The translations under genes were made by a program, and so were the position numbers. A stretch of DNA of 64,000 bases from Gemmatimonas sp. (lineage in GTDB: Bacteria > Gemmatimonadota > Gemmatimonadetes > Gemmatimonadales > Gemmatimonadaceae): NCBI GenBank assembly GCA_011390885.1, contig JAABRO010000011.1, positions 124,001 to 188,000 on the forward strand, read 5' to 3'. Positions 32,151 to 43,767 of this stretch are shown in pieces. The notes beneath the pieces are model-generated. The model had not been told where the DNA came from. It made no database searches and saw only the letters and a list, made by a program, of their open reading frames with translations. How positions within the stretch are numbered: the stretch's first letter is position 1; each line of letters starts with the position of its first letter.

Positions 32151-34520
32151 TCAGAGCCGGCGCAGCTCGTCGGCCACGTCGAGCGCGCGGCCGATGTCGT
32201 GCGAAATCGCGCGCGCTTCCTGCGTGGCCATGGTCACGTCGCCGATCGCGGAGCCGACGCCGAGCGCGCGCAGCTTGACCACGTCGAGGCGCAGCGAGCG
32301 CAGCGCGAGCGAGGCCCGCTCGAGCTGGTGCTCGAGGGTGTCCTGCCGCTCCACCAGTTCGGTGAGCGAGGCCCGCTGCCGCTTGAGCAGCGAGAGCCGA
32401 CGCTCCTGGTCTGGTGTGGCCGCGGCGGCTTCCGCCTCCGCGATGCGCGCCTCGAGCGTCGGCAGCGTATGCGCCTCCACCGCCCCTTCGAGCCGCGCCA
32501 GGCTCGTGGACAGCGCGGCGATGCGGTCGAGCAGCGCGTCGGCGGTCGGGGCGACGTCGGCCACCATGTCCCGATCGGCGGGGTCGAGCTTCGCCCACGT
32601 CTCGCGAATGGTCTGCCGATCGTCCACCGCCTCGCGCAGCGCGCGACCGGCGCGCGACTGCAGCACCTCCGCATCGGCGAGACGCGCCAGTTCGGCAGCC
32701 ATGCGCTCGCCGCGCGTGCGGTCGTCGAGCGCCTCGAGCTTCGATTCCCAGCCATCCCCGTAGGCGTCCGTCGGCCCGATGCCGAGCCGGCGCAGTCGCC
32801 AGGTGTGGCGCACGAGAAAGGCACCGTGCAGGAGGGCCAGCCCGCCCCCAACGCCGAACGGGACGAGGAAGGGCTCGGCGCCCGTGCTCGCCGCCATGGC
32901 GAGCGAGGCCGCCGAGACGCCGAGGGCCCCCACGGTCCACTTGAAGCGACGCTTCCAGGCGGCGACGAGGTCGCGCGCGAGCGCGATGCGTTCGGGAGCG
33001 GTGAGACGCGAGAGCGGGGTGCGGGCGCGCACCGCGCGCCCCTCGACCGGCGCCGCCCCCGACATCGCGTCGACCTTCTCGCGCCAGCGTTCCCCGATCG
33101 CATCGCGCACGCCGAGCCCCACGTCCCACAGGCGGAACGTCTGGCGCACGAGACGCAGCGCGTTCACCACGGAGAGGAGGCCGGCTCCCAGGAACGGGAT
33201 GATGAACGCGGGGCTGCCGTCGGAGGCGGCGATCCCCACGACGCAGCCGGCCGCGACCATCGCGCTCACGCCCAGCCGCCGCGCGCGCTGCTTCCAGTCC
33301 GCGAGCACGGCCATGGCCCGGTCGGCACGCGACTCCATCGGCGCGCCGGCGGGCGCACCCGCCGGCGCCGCTCCCGCGACGCCCAGCGCACCGGCCGCAG
33401 CCCGCACCGGGGCCACGCCCGCGGGGGCCACGCGAAGAGGAGCCGCGCCCGCGGCGGCCGGTGCGCCGGCACCGCGCCGCAGCTGCTCGCCCGCATACGC
33501 GAGCGAGGCGTTCATGCGATCGAGCGCATCGGTCAGGGGCCCATGCATCGCGAGCGCATCGGGACGCGGCCGGTCAGGGCCGTCGAGCCGCGCCACCGAC
33601 GACACCGATGCCACGACGTCGCCCTCGCTCGCGCGCAGGGCCGCCGCGAACGCCGCCGCGTCGGGCCAGCGCGCCGCCGGCTCGCGCGCGATCGCGCGTG
33701 TGATCGCGTCCACGATCGCGAACGGCAGGTCGGGGCGGAAGTTGGCCAGCGGGAACGGCGTGCCCTGCACGTGCGCGAGCAGCATGCCCGCGCTCGTCTC
33801 GGCATCGAAGGGCAGCCGGTTCGCGAGCATGAGGTACCCCACGAGCCCCAACGAGTACACGTCGCTGCGCCCATCCACCTCGCGCTGTCCCATGGCCTGC
33901 TCGGGACTCATGAACGCCGGCGTGCCCACGGCAATGCCGGTCTGCGTGAGGCGCGAGCCCGACTGCACCGCGCGCGCGATGCCGAAGTCGGTCACGATGG
34001 CGCGCCCCGTGCTCTGTTCGAGCAGGATGTTGTCGGGCTTGATGTCGCGATGCACCACGCCGGAGCGGTGCGCATAGGCGAGGGCGTCGGCCACCTGCGC
34101 CAGCACGTTGCGCACGAACGCCAGCGGCGGCTTGCGCTCGCGCTGCAGGCGGCTGGCCAGGCTCTCGCCCTGCACCAGCGCCATGACGAAGAAGACGAGA
34201 CCGTCGGCCTCGTCCACCGCGTAGATCGGCACGATGTTCGGGTGGTTGAGCCGAGCCGCGGTCTGGGCCTCGCGCACGAATCGCTCGCGCACATCGGCGC
34301 GGAAGGCGAGTTCGGGGGGCAGCACCTTGAGCGCGATGTCCCGATTCAGCTTGCGGTCACGCGCGGCGTACACCACCGCCATGCCGCCACGGCCGATCTC
34401 CCGCAGCCCGTCGTAGCGATCGGCCACCGCCATGCGGACGCGCGCGAGCAGCAGCTCGCCCTCCTCGGCACGTCGCCGCGCGGTGCGCTCCGCGTCATCC
34501 ACGGGCGTGACCATCGTCAC
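32151..34520 (-). CDS. Membrane Ser/Thr protein kinase with duplicated 2TM module
   Basis: The kinase domain is at about residues 35-290: GRGGMAVV loop, Lys65, HRDIKPDN (157-164), DFG (178-180) and a PEQ activation-loop end. It is a complete, active-looking Hanks-type kinase. An Ala/Pro-rich linker follows. Two related segments come next (about 409-487 and 522-600). Each starts WK-R, carries two hydrophobic stretches and ends RLxxxG, so a 2TM unit has been duplicated. The C-terminus is a long coiled coil that shares DVAPTAD with the neighbouring kinase. GTG at 34520 is used, with ATG at 34514 as an alternative. It follows the second kinase by 4 bases. Confidence 0.93.
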   Translation of the reverse strand: MTMVTPVDDAERTARRRAEEGELLLARVRMAVADRYDGLREIGRGGMAVVYAARDRKLNRDIALKVLPPELAFRADVRERFVREAQTAARLNHPNIVPIYAVDEADGLVFFVMALVQGESLASRLQRERKPPLAFVRNVLAQVADALAYAHRSGVVHRDIKPDNILLEQSTGRAIVTDFGIARAVQSGSRLTQTGIAVGTPAFMSPEQAMGQREVDGRSDVYSLGLVGYLMLANRLPFDAETSAGMLLAHVQGTPFPLANFRPDLPFAIVDAITRAIAREPAARWPDAAAFAAALRASEGDVVASVSSVARLDGPDRPRPDALAMHGPLTDALDRMNASLAYAGEQLRRGAGAPAAAGAAPLRVAPAGVAPVRAAAGALGVAGAAPAGAPAGAPMESRADRAMAVLADWKQRARRLGVSAMVAAGCVVGIAASDGSPAFIIPFLGAGLLSVVNALRLVRQTFRLWDVGLGVRDAIGERWREKVDAMSGAAPVEGRAVRARTPLSRLTAPERIALARDLVAAWKRRFKWTVGALGVSAASLAMAASTGAEPFLVPFGVGGGLALLHGAFLVRHTWRLRRLGIGPTDAYGDGWESKLEALDDRTRGERMAAELARLADAEVLQSRAGRALREAVDDRQTIRETWAKLDPADRDMVADVAPTADALLDRIAALSTSLARLEGAVEAHTLPTLEARIAEAEAAAATPDQERRLSLLKRQRASLTELVERQDTLEHQLERASLALRSLRLDVVKLRALGVGSAIGDVTMATQEARAISHDIGRALDVADELRRL

Positions 34521-34524
34521 GCCG

Positions 34525-36582
<2,058 letters not shown>

Positions 36583-36822
36583 GCGGGGAATCCGGGGTAT
36601 TGACGGGGAGGACGATCCGGAGGGCCTGCGAAGTGTAGCACCCGGGGGCGTCGATTCGACAGCGGACGCGACCAATGCGCCGAGGCGGCAGGCGTCCTGC
36701 CGGAACTACGTAGGGAACCCCTCGGAAAGTTACAGAGCCTGCCACAGTGGCCGGTTCCCGCGGGTGCGGATCGTGCAACCACACTGCACATTCTCATTCC
36801 CCCAAGCCAGGAAACGAACCTC

Positions 36823-39363
36823 ATGGGCGAACGCCAGACACTGCCGGTCCTGCCGCTGCGCGGAACGGTCATGTTCCCGGGTATCACCGCACCGATTGCG
36901 GCGGGCCGACCGGGCACGTTGCGAGCCATCGAGGCCGCCCTCAAGGGCGACCGCGTCGTCTTCGCCGTGGCCCAGCGTGACAACACCGAGGAGCCCTCGT
37001 CCGACATCCTCTACAACATGGGTGTCATTGCCCGGATCGGGCAGATCCAGCGCGGGCTCGGCGGCGTGCAGCTGCTGCTGCAGGGCGAGCAGCGCGCCAC
37101 CGCGCTCCAGTTCACCGAAACCGACGGTCACCTGCAGGCGGTCGTCGTCGCGGCCGACGAGATGATGCCGCTCGAGCCCAAGGACGCCGCCTTCGAAGCG
37201 CTCCACAAGGAGACGCGCGAGCGCGCGGCCGAGCTGGGTGAAAAGCGCGGCCTCCCCGAGGAGGTGCTGCACCAGGTCCTCGACTCCGTCACCGAGCCGG
37301 GGCGCTTTGCCGATCTCGTGGCCGGCTACATCGAACTCACCGTGCCCGAGAAGCAGGGATTGCTCGAGACGCTGTCCATCGAGGAGCGCCTGCGGCGTGT
37401 GCTGGTGCACGTGCAGCGCCAGATCGGCCTGCTCGAGGCGCAGGAGGACATCAAGTCGCAGGTGCAGGAGGAGCTCGGCGAGCGCCAGCGCGAGATGTTC
37501 CTGCGCGAGCAGCTCAAGGCCATCCAGAAGGAGCTCGGCGACGACGACCAGTCCAAGGAGATCGAGGAGCTGCGCGAGAAGCTGAACGCGCTGCAGCTCC
37601 CCAAGGAGGCACGCGCCGAGGTGGAGCGCGAGCTGGGGCGCCTCGAGCGCACCGGCCGCGAGTCCATGGAGGCGCAGGTCATTCGCACGTATCTCGAGTG
37701 GATCGCCGAGCTGCCGTGGAGCACCCGCAGCGACGACCAGCTCGACCTGACGGGCGCGCAGTCGGTGCTCGACGAGGATCACTACGGCCTCAAGGACGTG
37801 AAGGATCGCGTGCTCGAGTTCCTCGCCGTGCGCCAGCTCCGCGCGCAGCAGCTCGCCGAGGAGGTCACCACGACCGGCGAGTTCCCGGCGTCGCGGCTGC
37901 GCGACGACGAGAACGGCGGCAAGCCGCACGACGACCACAAGATCACCGACGCGCGCGAGGCGAAGGCCCGCGCGATGGCCAAGGGGCCGATCCTGCTCTT
38001 CACCGGACCGCCGGGCGTGGGCAAGACGTCCATCGCCAAGTCGATCGCGCGCGCGCTCGGCCGCGAGTACGTGCGCGTGGCGCTCGGTGGCGCGCGGGAC
38101 GAGGCCGACATCCGCGGCCACCGGCGCACGTACGTGGGGGCCATGCCGGGGCGCATCATCCAGGGCATGAAGCAGGCCGGCAGCAAGAACCCGGTCTTCC
38201 TGCTCGACGAGATCGACAAGCTCGGTTCGTCATTCCAGGGCGATCCGTCGAGCGCGCTGCTCGAGGTGCTCGATCCGGCGCAGAACGACTCGTTCACCGA
38301 CCACTACCTCGGCGTGCCCTTCGACCTGAGCGAGGTGCTGTTCATCGCGACCAGCAACTTCGTGCAGAACATCCCGGGCCCGCTGCTCGACCGCATGGAA
38401 GTGGTGGACTTCAGCGGCTACACCGAGCGCGAGAAGCTCGAGATCGCGAAGAAGTACCTCATCCCGCGGCAGCTCGACGAGTCGGGGCTGGGCGGCCGCA
38501 ACCTCTCGTTCGACGACGACGCGGTCATGAAGGTGATCACCGAGTACACGCGCGAATCGGGCGTGCGCCAGCTCGAGCGGCAGCTCGGCGCCGTGGCGCG
38601 GAAGGTCGCGCGACGTGTGGCCACCGGCGATTCGGCCGTGATCGCGGACAGCCGCGTGGATGTCGACGAGGTGCGTGAGCTGCTCGGCCGACCCAAGGTG
38701 CACCCCGAGCGGGCCGCCGAGCACGACGAGGTGGGCATCTCCACCGGCATGTATTACACGCCAATGGGCGGTGACATCATGTTCGTGGAGGCGTCGATCC
38801 GCCGCGGTGGTGCGCCGCGCCCGCGCACCGACGAGGAGACGGAGACAGTGCGCGTCGGGCCCATCGCGCTCATCCTCACCGGCCAGCTTGGCGACGTGAT
38901 GAAGGAGAGCGCGCGTGCCGCGCTCACCTACGCCACGAACAACGCGGACCTGCTCGGCATTCCCGCCGACCGGCTCGCGACCGCGAGCGAGGCGCACATC
39001 CACGTGCCGGCCGGCGCGATCCCGAAGGACGGCCCGAGCGCGGGCATCGCGATCGCGACGGCCCTCGTCTCCGAGATGTCGAACCGCAAGGTGCGGCGCG
39101 ACGTGGCCATGACGGGGGAGATCACACTGCGCGGACGGGTGCTCCCGATCGGCGGCCTGAAGGAGAAGGTGCTCGGTGCGCACCGCGCGGGCATCACCAC
39201 GGTGATCCTCCCCAAGAGCAACGTGGACGATCTCGAGGACGTGCCGCAGGAAGTGCGCGACGTGCTCACCTTCCACCCGGTGGAGACGCTGCGCGACGTG
39301 CTGGCGATCGCCCTCGTGGGCGGCGGCCGCGAGGCCGAGGTGCCCGAGTTCGCGGGCGTGTAG
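36823..39363 (+). CDS. lon: ATP-dependent protease Lon
   Basis: Lon degrades misfolded and regulatory proteins in the cytoplasm. The 846-residue protein has the N-terminal LAN domain (LPVLPLRGTVMFPG), Walker A GPPGVGKT (395-402), FLLDEIDK and the proteolytic dyad Ser739 in PKDGPSAG and Lys782 in GGLKEK. About 40 extra residues (341-387, acidic and Lys-rich) are inserted just before Walker A, where E. coli Lon has a short link. AGGAAA precedes the ATG. It is divergent from the two-kinase operon, and a GC-rich hairpin follows the stop. Confidence 0.97.
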   Translation: MGERQTLPVLPLRGTVMFPGITAPIAAGRPGTLRAIEAALKGDRVVFAVAQRDNTEEPSSDILYNMGVIARIGQIQRGLGGVQLLLQGEQRATALQFTETDGHLQAVVVAADEMMPLEPKDAAFEALHKETRERAAELGEKRGLPEEVLHQVLDSVTEPGRFADLVAGYIELTVPEKQGLLETLSIEERLRRVLVHVQRQIGLLEAQEDIKSQVQEELGERQREMFLREQLKAIQKELGDDDQSKEIEELREKLNALQLPKEARAEVERELGRLERTGRESMEAQVIRTYLEWIAELPWSTRSDDQLDLTGAQSVLDEDHYGLKDVKDRVLEFLAVRQLRAQQLAEEVTTTGEFPASRLRDDENGGKPHDDHKITDAREAKARAMAKGPILLFTGPPGVGKTSIAKSIARALGREYVRVALGGARDEADIRGHRRTYVGAMPGRIIQGMKQAGSKNPVFLLDEIDKLGSSFQGDPSSALLEVLDPAQNDSFTDHYLGVPFDLSEVLFIATSNFVQNIPGPLLDRMEVVDFSGYTEREKLEIAKKYLIPRQLDESGLGGRNLSFDDDAVMKVITEYTRESGVRQLERQLGAVARKVARRVATGDSAVIADSRVDVDEVRELLGRPKVHPERAAEHDEVGISTGMYYTPMGGDIMFVEASIRRGGAPRPRTDEETETVRVGPIALILTGQLGDVMKESARAALTYATNNADLLGIPADRLATASEAHIHVPAGAIPKDGPSAGIAIATALVSEMSNRKVRRDVAMTGEITLRGRVLPIGGLKEKVLGAHRAGITTVILPKSNVDDLEDVPQEVRDVLTFHPVETLRDVLAIALVGGGREAEVPEFAGV

Positions 39364-39387
39364 CGCATCACGCGGGGTGTGCGTCGC

Positions 39388-39420
39388 GGCGCCGGCCGGT
39401 GCAGTCAGCCGGTCGGCGCC
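39388..39420. terminator. Terminator hairpin between lon and the flavin oxidase gene
   Basis: A 12-bp stem (39388-39399 with 39409-39420) with one G-U pair closes a 9-base loop. It lies between convergent stops, with no U-tract. Confidence 0.7.
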
Positions 39421-39427
39421 GTGTCGT

Positions 39428-41032
39428 TCATCCCGCCACGCCGAGTGCCGCGAGCAGTGCCTTCGCGGCCCGCTCGCCCGTCTCGCACCCGCCCTCCATG
39501 TACCCCTGCGCCTCGAGCGAGCAGTGCTCGCCGGCGAAGTGCAGCGTGCCCACCGACTGCCCTTCGAGGCCGCGCACCGTGGTCCACTGACCGGCGAGGT
39601 AGCTCGCGTAGCTGCCGCGCACCCAGCGGTTGGTGGGCCAGTGGAAGCGTGCTTCGGTCATCCCCTCGCGCGCCGCCTCCACACCGGGGAAGATGCGCTC
39701 GAGGTCACGCACGAGGGCGCGCGCCTGATCGGCGGGCGAGCCCTGCCCCACGGCCACGCCGTGCTGACCGCCACTGAAGTTGGTGAGGATGCCGGCGCGG
39801 CCGGCCTGCAGGCGACTCGTTTCCCACACGAGCTGAAACGGCAGGTCGGTGACCACGCTGCCGTTCGAACCGTGCCGCTCGCGCCAGGGGCGCGACGAGA
39901 ACCCGATCATGAGCTTGGCGTTCGTGCCGTAGCCAAGCTCGGCGATGGCGCGCCGCTTTGCCGGCGACATGGGCACATCGAGCTGCACGTCGCGCAGCAG
40001 CGTGAACGGCATGGCCAGCACGACGTGCCGCGCGATCACGGTGCGCGTGCCGCTGTCGCGGCGGAACGTGAGCGTGAAGCGGCCGTCGGCGCGCTGCGCC
40101 ACCGCTTCGAGCACGCTGCCCGTCTCCACCTGCGAGGCCACCCGCTCGGCGAGTGTCGTGACGATGCGGTCGTTGCCGCCCTGCACGTGAAAGCGCTCGT
40201 CGCTGTCACCGAACACGCGGAACGGCGGCGTCTTCGGATCGATCATGAGCAGGAAGTTGAGCGCCGACTGGCGATCGATCTCGAGCCCATACTCCGTGGT
40301 GTAGGCCACGTTCAGCAGCGTGCGGAGCCAGCCGCTCACGCCCTCGCGGTCGAACCATTCCGTGAGCGTCAGGCGATCGAGCGCCTCGGCGCCCTGCGGC
40401 GCGGCGGCGGTGGGATCGAACGCGTCACCGAACGGCTCGAGCGTGTCGAGAATGCGGCGCGCGAGGGGCATGAACGCCTCGACCAGCTCCTGCTCGGTGC
40501 GCTTCGCCCCCCCGACGAACCAGACGGTCTCGTCGAGCGCGGGATCGTCGGTGGCGAGGTCGTTCAGGCCGATGCCCAGTTCGTCGGCCAGCGCGCGGAT
40601 CTGCGTGTGCCCCGTGTCGATCAGCTCTCCACCGAGCTCGCACACCTGGCCGTCGGCGAAGGAGTCGCGCAGCGAGAACATGCGCCCCCCCGTGCGCATC
40701 TGCGCCTCGAACAGGCGAACGGGCAGGCCGGCCGCACGCAGGCGATACGCGCAGGTGAGGCCGGCGATGCCGCCCCCCACGATCGCCACGGGCTCCTCGT
40801 CGCGACGCGCGACCACCGCGGATCCGCTCGTGGCGCGTGTGCCGGCCGCACAGCCACCGAGCGCGAGGCCGGCCACCGCCGCCGACGTGCCGGCCACGAA
40901 CGAGCGCCGCGTGACACCCGCCGCGTCGCGCCAGGCCTCCACGACACTTGACGGTGACTCGCCGGTGGCGTCGGCGTGACGGGCGAGGTGCAGCGAACGG
41001 CGGAGCAGCGTGAAGAGAGGGGTGCGCGACAC
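39428..41032 (-). CDS. Tat-exported flavin amine oxidase
   Basis: The 534-residue flavoprotein belongs to the amine oxidase family. FAD binding is shown by VGGGIAGLTCAYRL and RTGGRMFSL, and by the C-terminal FAGEHCS and GYMEGGCETG. About 45 residues precede a twin-arginine motif TRRSFVAG, a hydrophobic stretch and LGGC, so it looks like a Tat-exported lipoprotein. Because Tat carries folded, cofactor-loaded enzymes, this fits. L-amino acids or polyamines are possible substrates; the sequence does not decide. GTG at 41032 has GGAG upstream. Confidence 0.88.
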   Translation of the reverse strand: MSRTPLFTLLRRSLHLARHADATGESPSSVVEAWRDAAGVTRRSFVAGTSAAVAGLALGGCAAGTRATSGSAVVARRDEEPVAIVGGGIAGLTCAYRLRAAGLPVRLFEAQMRTGGRMFSLRDSFADGQVCELGGELIDTGHTQIRALADELGIGLNDLATDDPALDETVWFVGGAKRTEQELVEAFMPLARRILDTLEPFGDAFDPTAAAPQGAEALDRLTLTEWFDREGVSGWLRTLLNVAYTTEYGLEIDRQSALNFLLMIDPKTPPFRVFGDSDERFHVQGGNDRIVTTLAERVASQVETGSVLEAVAQRADGRFTLTFRRDSGTRTVIARHVVLAMPFTLLRDVQLDVPMSPAKRRAIAELGYGTNAKLMIGFSSRPWRERHGSNGSVVTDLPFQLVWETSRLQAGRAGILTNFSGGQHGVAVGQGSPADQARALVRDLERIFPGVEAAREGMTEARFHWPTNRWVRGSYASYLAGQWTTVRGLEGQSVGTLHFAGEHCSLEAQGYMEGGCETGERAAKALLAALGVAG

Positions 41033-41109
41033 GAGGCGGGACTCCGGAACGGGAGGAGGATGGCAGAAGATTCCGCGCCAACCCGCCCGCCACAAGTCCG
41101 CCGCGGTCT

Positions 41110-42231
41110 TCAGGCCACGGCGAGCGCCCGCGCGGGTTCGACCGCGGGCGACGGCAGTTGCCGGCAGGACGGATTGCGGCACCCGGGGCAGCGCTCGCGA
41201 TACTTCGCGTGGTGGAGGTCGCCGCTCACGAGGTGACCGCGCACGAGGTCCGCCATCGCATCGAGGAACGCGGGCCGCGTGTTGAGCGACGGCGCGCGCC
41301 GGAAGCCGGTGAGCCCCAGCTCGTGCGCGAGCTCCGCGTACTCGATGTCGATCTCCGAGAGCGTCTCGATATGGTCGCTCGTGAACGCCACGGGCACCAC
41401 GAGCACGTTCCTGCGCTGGTCGGACGCCAGGCGGCGGATCATCTCCTCGGTAGACGGCCCGAGCCAGCGCACCGGCCCCACCTCCGACTGATAGGTGAGC
41501 ATGTACGGATTGCGCGCGCCGAGCGTCTCCATCACGCGTTCCACCGTCGCACCGACTTCCTGCGGGTACGCATCGCCGCGGTCGATCACACTGAGCGGCA
41601 GCGAGTGCGCGCTGAACATGAGCAGCACGTCATCTCGCTCACGCGGGGCATACTGCTGCAGCCCCTCCTCGACAGCCTCGCCCATGGCCCGCACAAAGCC
41701 CGGGTGCGTGGGCCAGCGGTCGATGAGGCTCCATTCGAACGCGTCCTCGAGCCCCTCGCGCTCGAGTGCACGCCACAGCTCGTTGAGGCTCGACCCGGTC
41801 GTCGTGCACGAGTACTGCGGATACTGGGAGAAGGCGACCGCACGCGTGATGCCATCCGCGCGCATCGCGCGCACGGCATCCTCGGCAAAGGGTGCCACGT
41901 AGCGGAAGGCGACGTAGAAGCGATGCGGCGCCGTGGCCGGCGACAAGGCATCGAGGCGCTCGACCATCCCCTGCCCCTGCGCCGTGGTCCAGCGCAGGAT
42001 CGGCGATCCTCCGCCGATCGCATCGTACAGCCCGCGAACCTTCGGCGCCCGTCGCTTCGCGATGAACTTGCCCAGCACATCCTGCCACGGGAGCGTGAGC
42101 AGTTCACGGTCGGCGAAGAGGTGCAGCAGGAACGGCTCGACGTCGTCGACCGTCTGCGGCCCACCCATGTTCAGGAGCACGATGCCGGTGCCACCGGATG
42201 GCGACGGTACGGCATGATGTGAAGGCAGCAC
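41110..42231 (-). CDS. hemH: Ferrochelatase with vertebrate-type [2Fe-2S] ligands
   Basis: Ferrochelatase inserts iron into a porphyrin in haem biosynthesis. The 373-residue protein has QYPQYSCTTTGSS, FSAHSLPLS (catalytic His209) and SDHIETLSEID. Cys142 lies at the position of human Cys196. The C-terminal CPGCRNPSC (Cys348, 351, 356) matches human CPLCVNPVC, so all four cluster ligands of the animal enzyme are present. No signal or membrane segment is seen. The GTG at 42231 is the best start, with a weak ribosome site. It lies between an oxidase and an ABC ATPase gene. Confidence 0.96.
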   Translation of the reverse strand: MLPSHHAVPSPSGGTGIVLLNMGGPQTVDDVEPFLLHLFADRELLTLPWQDVLGKFIAKRRAPKVRGLYDAIGGGSPILRWTTAQGQGMVERLDALSPATAPHRFYVAFRYVAPFAEDAVRAMRADGITRAVAFSQYPQYSCTTTGSSLNELWRALEREGLEDAFEWSLIDRWPTHPGFVRAMGEAVEEGLQQYAPRERDDVLLMFSAHSLPLSVIDRGDAYPQEVGATVERVMETLGARNPYMLTYQSEVGPVRWLGPSTEEMIRRLASDQRRNVLVVPVAFTSDHIETLSEIDIEYAELAHELGLTGFRRAPSLNTRPAFLDAMADLVRGHLVSGDLHHAKYRERCPGCRNPSCRQLPSPAVEPARALAVA

Positions 42232-42341
42232 GTGAGAATCCGCCGGAGTGAGTCGGGGCGGCGCGCCGACGGCGCGCTGGACACTCCGCAACCTCGACGT
42301 GCGCGCCGGCCTCGACCATTCGCAGCGCTACGCGGACCGCC

Positions 42342-43256
42342 TCAGTAATTCTGCGGAGTCCGCGAGGCGACCGGTGCGTCCGAGGCCTGCCGCCGGCGTG
42401 CGAGCTCGGCAAAGAACACGTCCTCGAGGTCGGGTTCGATCGCCGCGTAGGCAGGGGTCGGTGGGGTCGGCCCCGTCGCGTGCAGCACCACGGCCCCCGG
42501 AGCCAGTCGCGTGGAGATCACGGCCGGATGCGCGCGACCGGCTGCGGCCTCATCCCGCGACAGCCGCGCCCGCCAGAGGCCGCCCCGCAGCGGCGCCACC
42601 AGTTCGGCCGGTGTGCCCTCGCGCACCACCTCGCCGGCGAGCAGGATGGCCACACGCTGGCAGACCGCCTCCACATCGGCCACGAGGTGCGTGGAGAGCA
42701 GCACGACCACCTCCTCGGCCACCCCCGCGAGCAGGTCGAGCAGGCGGTGCCGTTCGGCCGGATCGAGGCCGGCCGTGGGCTCGTCCACGATCAGCAGGCG
42801 CGGCGACGCCACGAGCGCGATGGCAATGCCCAACCGCTGCCGCATGCCCCCGCTGAACCCGTCCACGCGCCGGTGCCGCACGTCCTGCAGGTTCACGCGC
42901 TCGAGCATCGCGTCCACGCGAGCGCGCCGGGCTGCGGGTTCCGTGAGCCCCTTGAGCACGGCGAAGTGATCGAGGATCTCCTCGGCGGTCAGCGACGGAT
43001 AGAGCCCGAACTCCTGCGGCAGGTAGCCGAGCGTGGCACGGAGGGCGGCCGGGTCGGCCAGCACATCGAGGTCACCGAACCGGATGCGTCCCCGGTCCGG
43101 GCGCTGCAGCGTGGCGATCGTGCGCATGAGCGACGACTTGCCCGCGCCGTTGGGACCGAGGAGCCCGAACAGGCCGGGGCGCACGGTGAGCGAGACGTTG
43201 CGCAGGGCGCGCACGCCGTTGGCGTAGGACACGTCGATCGAGTCGAGCTGCAGCAT
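42342..43256 (-). CDS. ABC transporter ATP-binding protein (ABC-2 type)
   Basis: The 304-residue ATPase has Walker A GPNGAGKS, the Q loop LPQEFGLYP, signature FSGGMRQR, Walker B LLIVDEP and the H loop STH. The C-terminal part beyond about 220 is variable, as in export-type subunits. Its permease is not next to it in this window, so the substrate is unknown. I choose the ATG at 43256; a GTG at 43283 would add 9 residues. It lies 110 bases upstream of hemH on the same strand and may be transcribed with it. Confidence 0.9.
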   Translation of the reverse strand: MLQLDSIDVSYANGVRALRNVSLTVRPGLFGLLGPNGAGKSSLMRTIATLQRPDRGRIRFGDLDVLADPAALRATLGYLPQEFGLYPSLTAEEILDHFAVLKGLTEPAARRARVDAMLERVNLQDVRHRRVDGFSGGMRQRLGIAIALVASPRLLIVDEPTAGLDPAERHRLLDLLAGVAEEVVVLLSTHLVADVEAVCQRVAILLAGEVVREGTPAELVAPLRGGLWRARLSRDEAAAGRAHPAVISTRLAPGAVVLHATGPTPPTPAYAAIEPDLEDVFFAELARRRQASDAPVASRTPQNY

Positions 43257-43411
43257 GCCACACGGGAGCAACGGGATGGTCACATTCCTGCTCTGCCTTG
43301 CACGCGGCCCGCGGAGGCGTCAGCTTGCGATCGGGGCCGTATGGGTGACGGCGTCCGGTCACGCGTCGACGCGTTCCGCTGGATTGGTACCATGCATCGC
43401 TGGAGGAAGCC

Positions 43412-43699
43412 ATGAACGATGTGTCCATGAACGGGACATCCGCGCACGGGATGTCCGTGGAATCGACACTGCGTGAGGCCGGTCGGCAACGGCGCAAGGT
43501 TCGCGCGCGCATCCGGTTCGATGCCGAGAGCGGCGAGACGGAGTACGAGCGCAGCTACGAGCCGTACGCCATCGAGGACGATGCGGTGGTGGTGTTCTCG
43601 CTCTTCCGCAACGAGTTCCGCACAATTCCGCTGGCGGACATCAAGCGCGTGGAGATGACGGAGGGGGAGTTCCGCCCCCGTCGCCCGGTCGAACTGTAG
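43412..43699 (+). CDS. Small protein of unknown function
   Basis: I recognise no family. The 95-residue protein is acidic and polar, starts with a Met-rich segment, and has a short beta-rich core with EYERSYEPYAIEDDAVVVFSLF. There is no signal, membrane or cysteine motif. GGAGGAAG directly before the ATG shows a good ribosome site, so it is a real gene. It is divergent from the ABC ATPase and convergent with the penicillin-binding protein. Confidence 0.75.
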   Translation: MNDVSMNGTSAHGMSVESTLREAGRQRRKVRARIRFDAESGETEYERSYEPYAIEDDAVVVFSLFRNEFRTIPLADIKRVEMTEGEFRPRRPVEL

Positions 43700-43725
43700 C
43701 CGTCACCCGGAGTCGTGCGGTCGAA

Positions 43726-43750
43726 ACGGGCGCTCCTGCGGGGCGCCCGT
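43726..43750. terminator. Hairpin between the small protein and PBP genes
   Basis: ACGGGCGC/GCGCCCGT form an 8-bp stem around a 9-base loop, between convergent stops. Confidence 0.5.
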
Positions 43751-43767
43751 CGTCGTTCGCGCCCCGA

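Noticed and set aside
36583-36675. TTG-initiated longer form of the second kinase
   Set aside because: It adds Ser/Pro-rich residues with no known domain; the GTG at 36582 gives a natural start. Not fully excluded.
42255-42275. GC palindrome upstream of hemH as an iron-response site
   Set aside because: It resembles generic CGCGCC repeats of this genome and does not match a Fur-box.
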